37,198 nucleotides of DNA. Origin: Cladosporium sp. IMV 00045. Lineage: Eukaryota; Ascomycota; Dothideomycetes; Cladosporiales; Cladosporiaceae. The translations under genes and the position numbers were made by a program. Under the pieces are notes generated by a model. That model ran no database searches, was not told the origin of the DNA, and saw only the letters and a program-made list of their open reading frames with translations. This document shows, piece by piece, positions 34,526 through 37,198 of the stretch (position 1 is the first letter of the stretch; each line of letters opens with the position of its first letter). The stretch lies in assembly GCA_001931905.2 (NCBI GenBank), contig MSJI02000563.1, forward strand, positions 1-37,198, written 5' to 3'.

Positions 34526-35705
34526 ATGCTTTACGAAGAGAATGATGATGATGGCTTTAGTTTGGTAATGGCGCAGTTCCATAATCTTATAAGTGAACAT
34601 CCGTGCTCGCCACTTTGTGTCTCCTTGTTTCAATTCGTCTCCATGATCATGCTGTAGGCATACCAAGCCCATCAGTGATGATTGCCGACGGTATGAGCAC
34701 ACATGCATGTTCAACATCGCGCCGTTGAGAGAAGTCCCCTCGTAGGTAGGTACCTTAGGTCTCGCCATGGCACTGTAGTATGTTCAATGCACCATACGCG
34801 ATGATACATGCGCAACTTCGGTAGCTTACTGTCACTGAGTAACCCCGCCTCTCTTTGTGAATACCCTACATGTATTCTCTCCGCCTTTTCCTTGACCCAG
34901 ACGCCTCACGACTTTCGTGTTAAGCGCGAAAGCACGAGCATGTCCATGTCATGGCGTCGCTGGCATTCGGCGTCTTCCCCAACCATGTCTGTCACCTTTG
35001 CGACACCACCTGTTCTCCATCTACATGTATCCAAGCTGAAGATACAACAATTTCGAAAGCTCCATCACCCCAGACATCACACTTCACTTGCCAAGTATCG
35101 ACACAGTCCACTCCAAAATAAAAAGACGGCAACGGCTTCGATTGATTACATGCTTGAAAGTACAAGAAATCATCCATCATATCTTGGCGTATTGGCATCA
35201 GAGAACTGCCCTAGCCATCGTCATCATGCTATTGAACACTGTTACACGAGATCGACACGTGCCCAGAGGTTGCAGTGAAGTCAAGGAACAGCGGTGTATG
35301 CTAATATCTCTGTTTATCCGACACATTAACATACCGACTGCCCGGAAAGAGCGGCACTAGCATTATTGCATCTCTGACAAACCCAGTATCGGATTCCATC
35401 ATCTGTAACTGAATCTCATTTCCCTGCCGCGGATCAAGTCTTGCCTTGCTCCTAAAGACGTGTCCATATTACCCTAATACCTCAAAATCAAGTGCTACGG
35501 CAAGTTTCAGGTGTTAGTGAAACATGAGATGCGGAGAGAGCGGCTCTTAGTCTCCGTCCATGTGAACCCTTGAGCCGCAGAGGGGCCCTGCATGCTGCAT
35601 TCGCGCCTATCCATCCATCCCTGTCCACACTTTTGCATGCCAAAACAGGGGCACGCAGCCAATAGCGCCCACTTGTTGTTCGTGCCTGAAGGTGGAAGCT
35701 GACAC

Positions 35706-35734
35706 AGAGCAAGGCAGAGCAAGGCAGAGCAAGC
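35706..35734 (+). repeat. AAGGCAGAGC tandem repeat, about 2.9 copies
   Basis: CAGAGC is followed by two exact AAGGCAGAGC units and a partial AAGCA, about 410-440 bases upstream of the F-box start. TGCTCTGC near 35855 is complementary to the GCAGAGCA core. Confidence 0.75.
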
Positions 35735-36146
35735 AATTCCACCACCAAGCGATCATCATCCTCCTCCACCCACTCTCGAGCCACTCGCTCCCGCTAACAT
35801 TAGACACTACTCCCGGGCATAGCGGCCCTGTGAGACTCTTCTCTCTCTGTCTCTGCTCTGCTGTCTTGCCCTACACGCGTCTTCTGTCTCTCCTCGCCTA
35901 ACCCTGGAAACTCTATACCCTTTCTTCATCCATCACTCGCTCACTCATCTCCCTTTCTCCTCCACTCTCCGACCAATCCTCTTGCTGCTGTCTTTCTCTC
36001 ACCAACCCCTGCATACCCCGCTCACTCGCTTCTTCAGCAACCGCTTGACACTACATTCACCATAATAATTCACAACCACCACGCAAACAACCAACAAATA
36101 TATTCTCATTTGCACGGAATAACCTCAACACCACCAGCCCATAATC

Positions 36147-37198
36147 ATGGGCTTCCTCAAGCACTTCCGCTCCAAGTCGCGCCTGCGTGAGGCCGCCTCA
36201 CCACAGTCAGCTCGCCAGGTCCCTCCCATGCCCGCACGCGGCGGCCGCGATTTTTCCCAACGCTTGACCGAGGACATTTTGGAGCGCATCTTTAAATATG
36301 TCTGCCCGCACGTGCAAGATCAGACCTACGAGCCCAGCGAGAGGTCTGAGATGGGCGATGGTTGCATGCTGTGCGACCTGAGAGATCTGGGAAAGAGCGC
36401 TCAGGTGTGCCGGAGATGGTACAGAGTTGCACAGCCATTGCTGTGAGTAATTGACAGGAAACGCGATACACTCCACGTGTGCATGGCTAATGTTGTCTTG
36501 TCAAACAGTTACACGAGCGTACGGATCGATGCAGTCCACTACTGCTGGTTGGAAGAAGAGCTGGCGGAGAGGCGCAAAAAGCAAAGGGGACATTTCAGAA
36601 AGAACTCCAATGTCCCTACGGCGGGAGAAATTCCGATAATAAGACTGGGACTGTTCTGTCGGACGGTGCGAGAGAACGCGGCGCTGGCGTCGCAGGTCTT
36701 GTTCCTGAAGATCCCATACATGGCCCGTGAGACGGCGAAGGGAGACCTTGCCCGTACGGTTTCTGCCCTTTCCAACCTGCGACACGTCGACCTCCCGGAT
36801 GGCTTTTTCACCGACGATTCGAGCTGCATTCCTTTGCGGCAGGAATTGCAGTCAAGATGTCCAGATCTGAGGAAGATGATGTACCGCTCTGGCTCCGAAG
36901 ATTCTCTGGAACTCCTCGTACACAGGCACTGGCAGCAGCTCGAATTCTTGGAGCTCTCGAACCTTGCCATAGAACCAGGGACTCTACGAATCGTACTTGG
37001 AAGTCTACCAGCCCTTCACGACTTGACATTGGTCGGTCTGGAATGGCTGGATGACACCATCTTCCACATCGCGCAGCAGGGAGCTCTGCCGGAGTTTCCA
37101 GCAATTCAAACACTCAAGCTCGAGAAGTGTCCGAATGTGACAGCTGCTGGTCTGGCTACATACTTGGAGTCGCCTCATGTCAGGGAGGCATTGTTCTC
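36147..37198 (+). CDS. F-box and leucine-rich-repeat-like protein, 3' end beyond window
   Basis: The visible structure is join(36147..36442, 36509..37198 and beyond). The 66-nt intron has GTGAGT, a GCTAAT branch site and AACAG, and splicing joins AQPLL to YTSVRIDAV; exon 2 stays open to the last base (about 328 residues visible). The F-box is at about residues 37-100: LTEDILERIFKYV, then an insertion with several cysteines (CPHVQDQTYE, CMLC), then LGKSAQVCRRWYRVAQPLLY. Such domains bind Skp1 and deliver substrates to SCF ubiquitin ligases. Downstream are leucine-rich repeat-like segments (LSNLRHVDLPDGFF, LEFLELSNLAIEPGTLRIVL, LHDLTLVGLEWLDD, IQTLKLEKCPNVTAAGLATY) expected to bind the substrate. 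The N-terminus is basic (LKHFRSKSRLREA). The substrate cannot be inferred. Confidence 0.85.

Larger units (their letters stand above)
34146..36146. other. Two-kilobase gene-poor region
   Basis: This is the longest interval without a supported gene. It contains the CTTG-rich tract (34181-34240), the stem-loop array (34257-34525), a 10-bp tandem repeat (35706-35734) and a CT-rich stretch (35820-36060) that is probably the leader of the F-box gene. The 156-codon frame at 34808-35278 has no family features, and I do not call it. Confidence 0.55.

Noticed and set aside
34320..34530. Box C/D snoRNA interpretation of the stem-loop array (GTGATGA in units 2 and 5 equals box C)
   Set aside because: No CTGA box D at a suitable distance, and the motif is lost in the other three units.
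34808..35278. 156-codon open frame in the two-kilobase gene-poor region
   Set aside because: His/Ser/Thr-rich composition without codon bias, family motif or good start context; probably chance.
1..37198. tRNA, rRNA, transposon, CRISPR or secondary-metabolite genes
   Set aside because: No clover-leaf signatures, transposase or terminal repeats, or synthase genes were found in reading the window; a tRNAscan or RepeatMasker run could confirm.

Overview
The window comes from a filamentous ascomycete (Pezizomycotina). Protein content and gene architecture suggest a dothideomycete-like fungus, but the species is not determined. The evidence is eukaryotic single-gene units on both strands, short introns (about 55-87 nt) with CTAAC/CTAAT-type branch sites, fungus-specific proteins (Rtt109, Cyk3, the Cdc3/AspB septin), and CA-rich leaders. 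I see no transposon, tRNA, rRNA, secondary-metabolite cluster or RIP-degraded DNA. Nearly all of the window is housekeeping sequence at about one gene per 2.6 kb.

Layout from left to right: the 3' end of a Hat2/RbAp48 WD40 protein (+); a mitochondrial Mmc1-like, dynamin-related membrane protein (+); the cytokinesis protein Cyk3 (+); GARP subunit Vps54 (-); helicase subunit Mcm5 (+, two introns, one apparently GC-AG); an uncharacterised multi-pass membrane protein (-); a Crb2/Rad9-type checkpoint mediator (+); mitoribosomal protein mL57 (-); the H3K56 acetyltransferase Rtt109 (+); U3 snoRNP protein Pwp2 (-); a Cdc3/AspB septin (+, three introns); a MORG1/WDR83 WD40 protein (+); an unrecognised, strongly codon-biased 268-aa protein (+); and the 5' part of an F-box/leucine-rich protein (+) that runs off the right edge.

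Functional themes are chromatin and replication/repair (Hat2, Mcm5, Crb2, Rtt109), cytokinesis (Cyk3, septin), mitochondria (Mmc1-like, mL57), and single genes for trafficking (Vps54) and ribosome biogenesis (Pwp2). These are independent transcription units, not operons. Head-to-head pairs (Vps54/Mcm5, membrane protein/Crb2, mL57/Rtt109, Pwp2/septin) share 350-670 bp intervals that may act as bidirectional promoters.

The least conventional structure is downstream of the unrecognised gene at 33339-34145. Five diverged copies of a small stem-loop repeat (34257-34525, spaced 54-65 bp) have an invariant left arm and right-arm changes that all keep pairing through G-U wobble in the sense RNA. With the G-poor leader and strong codon bias of that gene, this looks like a highly translated mRNA with a structured 3' region. 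A second, window-wide pattern is a switch of the coding strand from C-ending to G/T-ending codons in the last few hundred bases of most genes.
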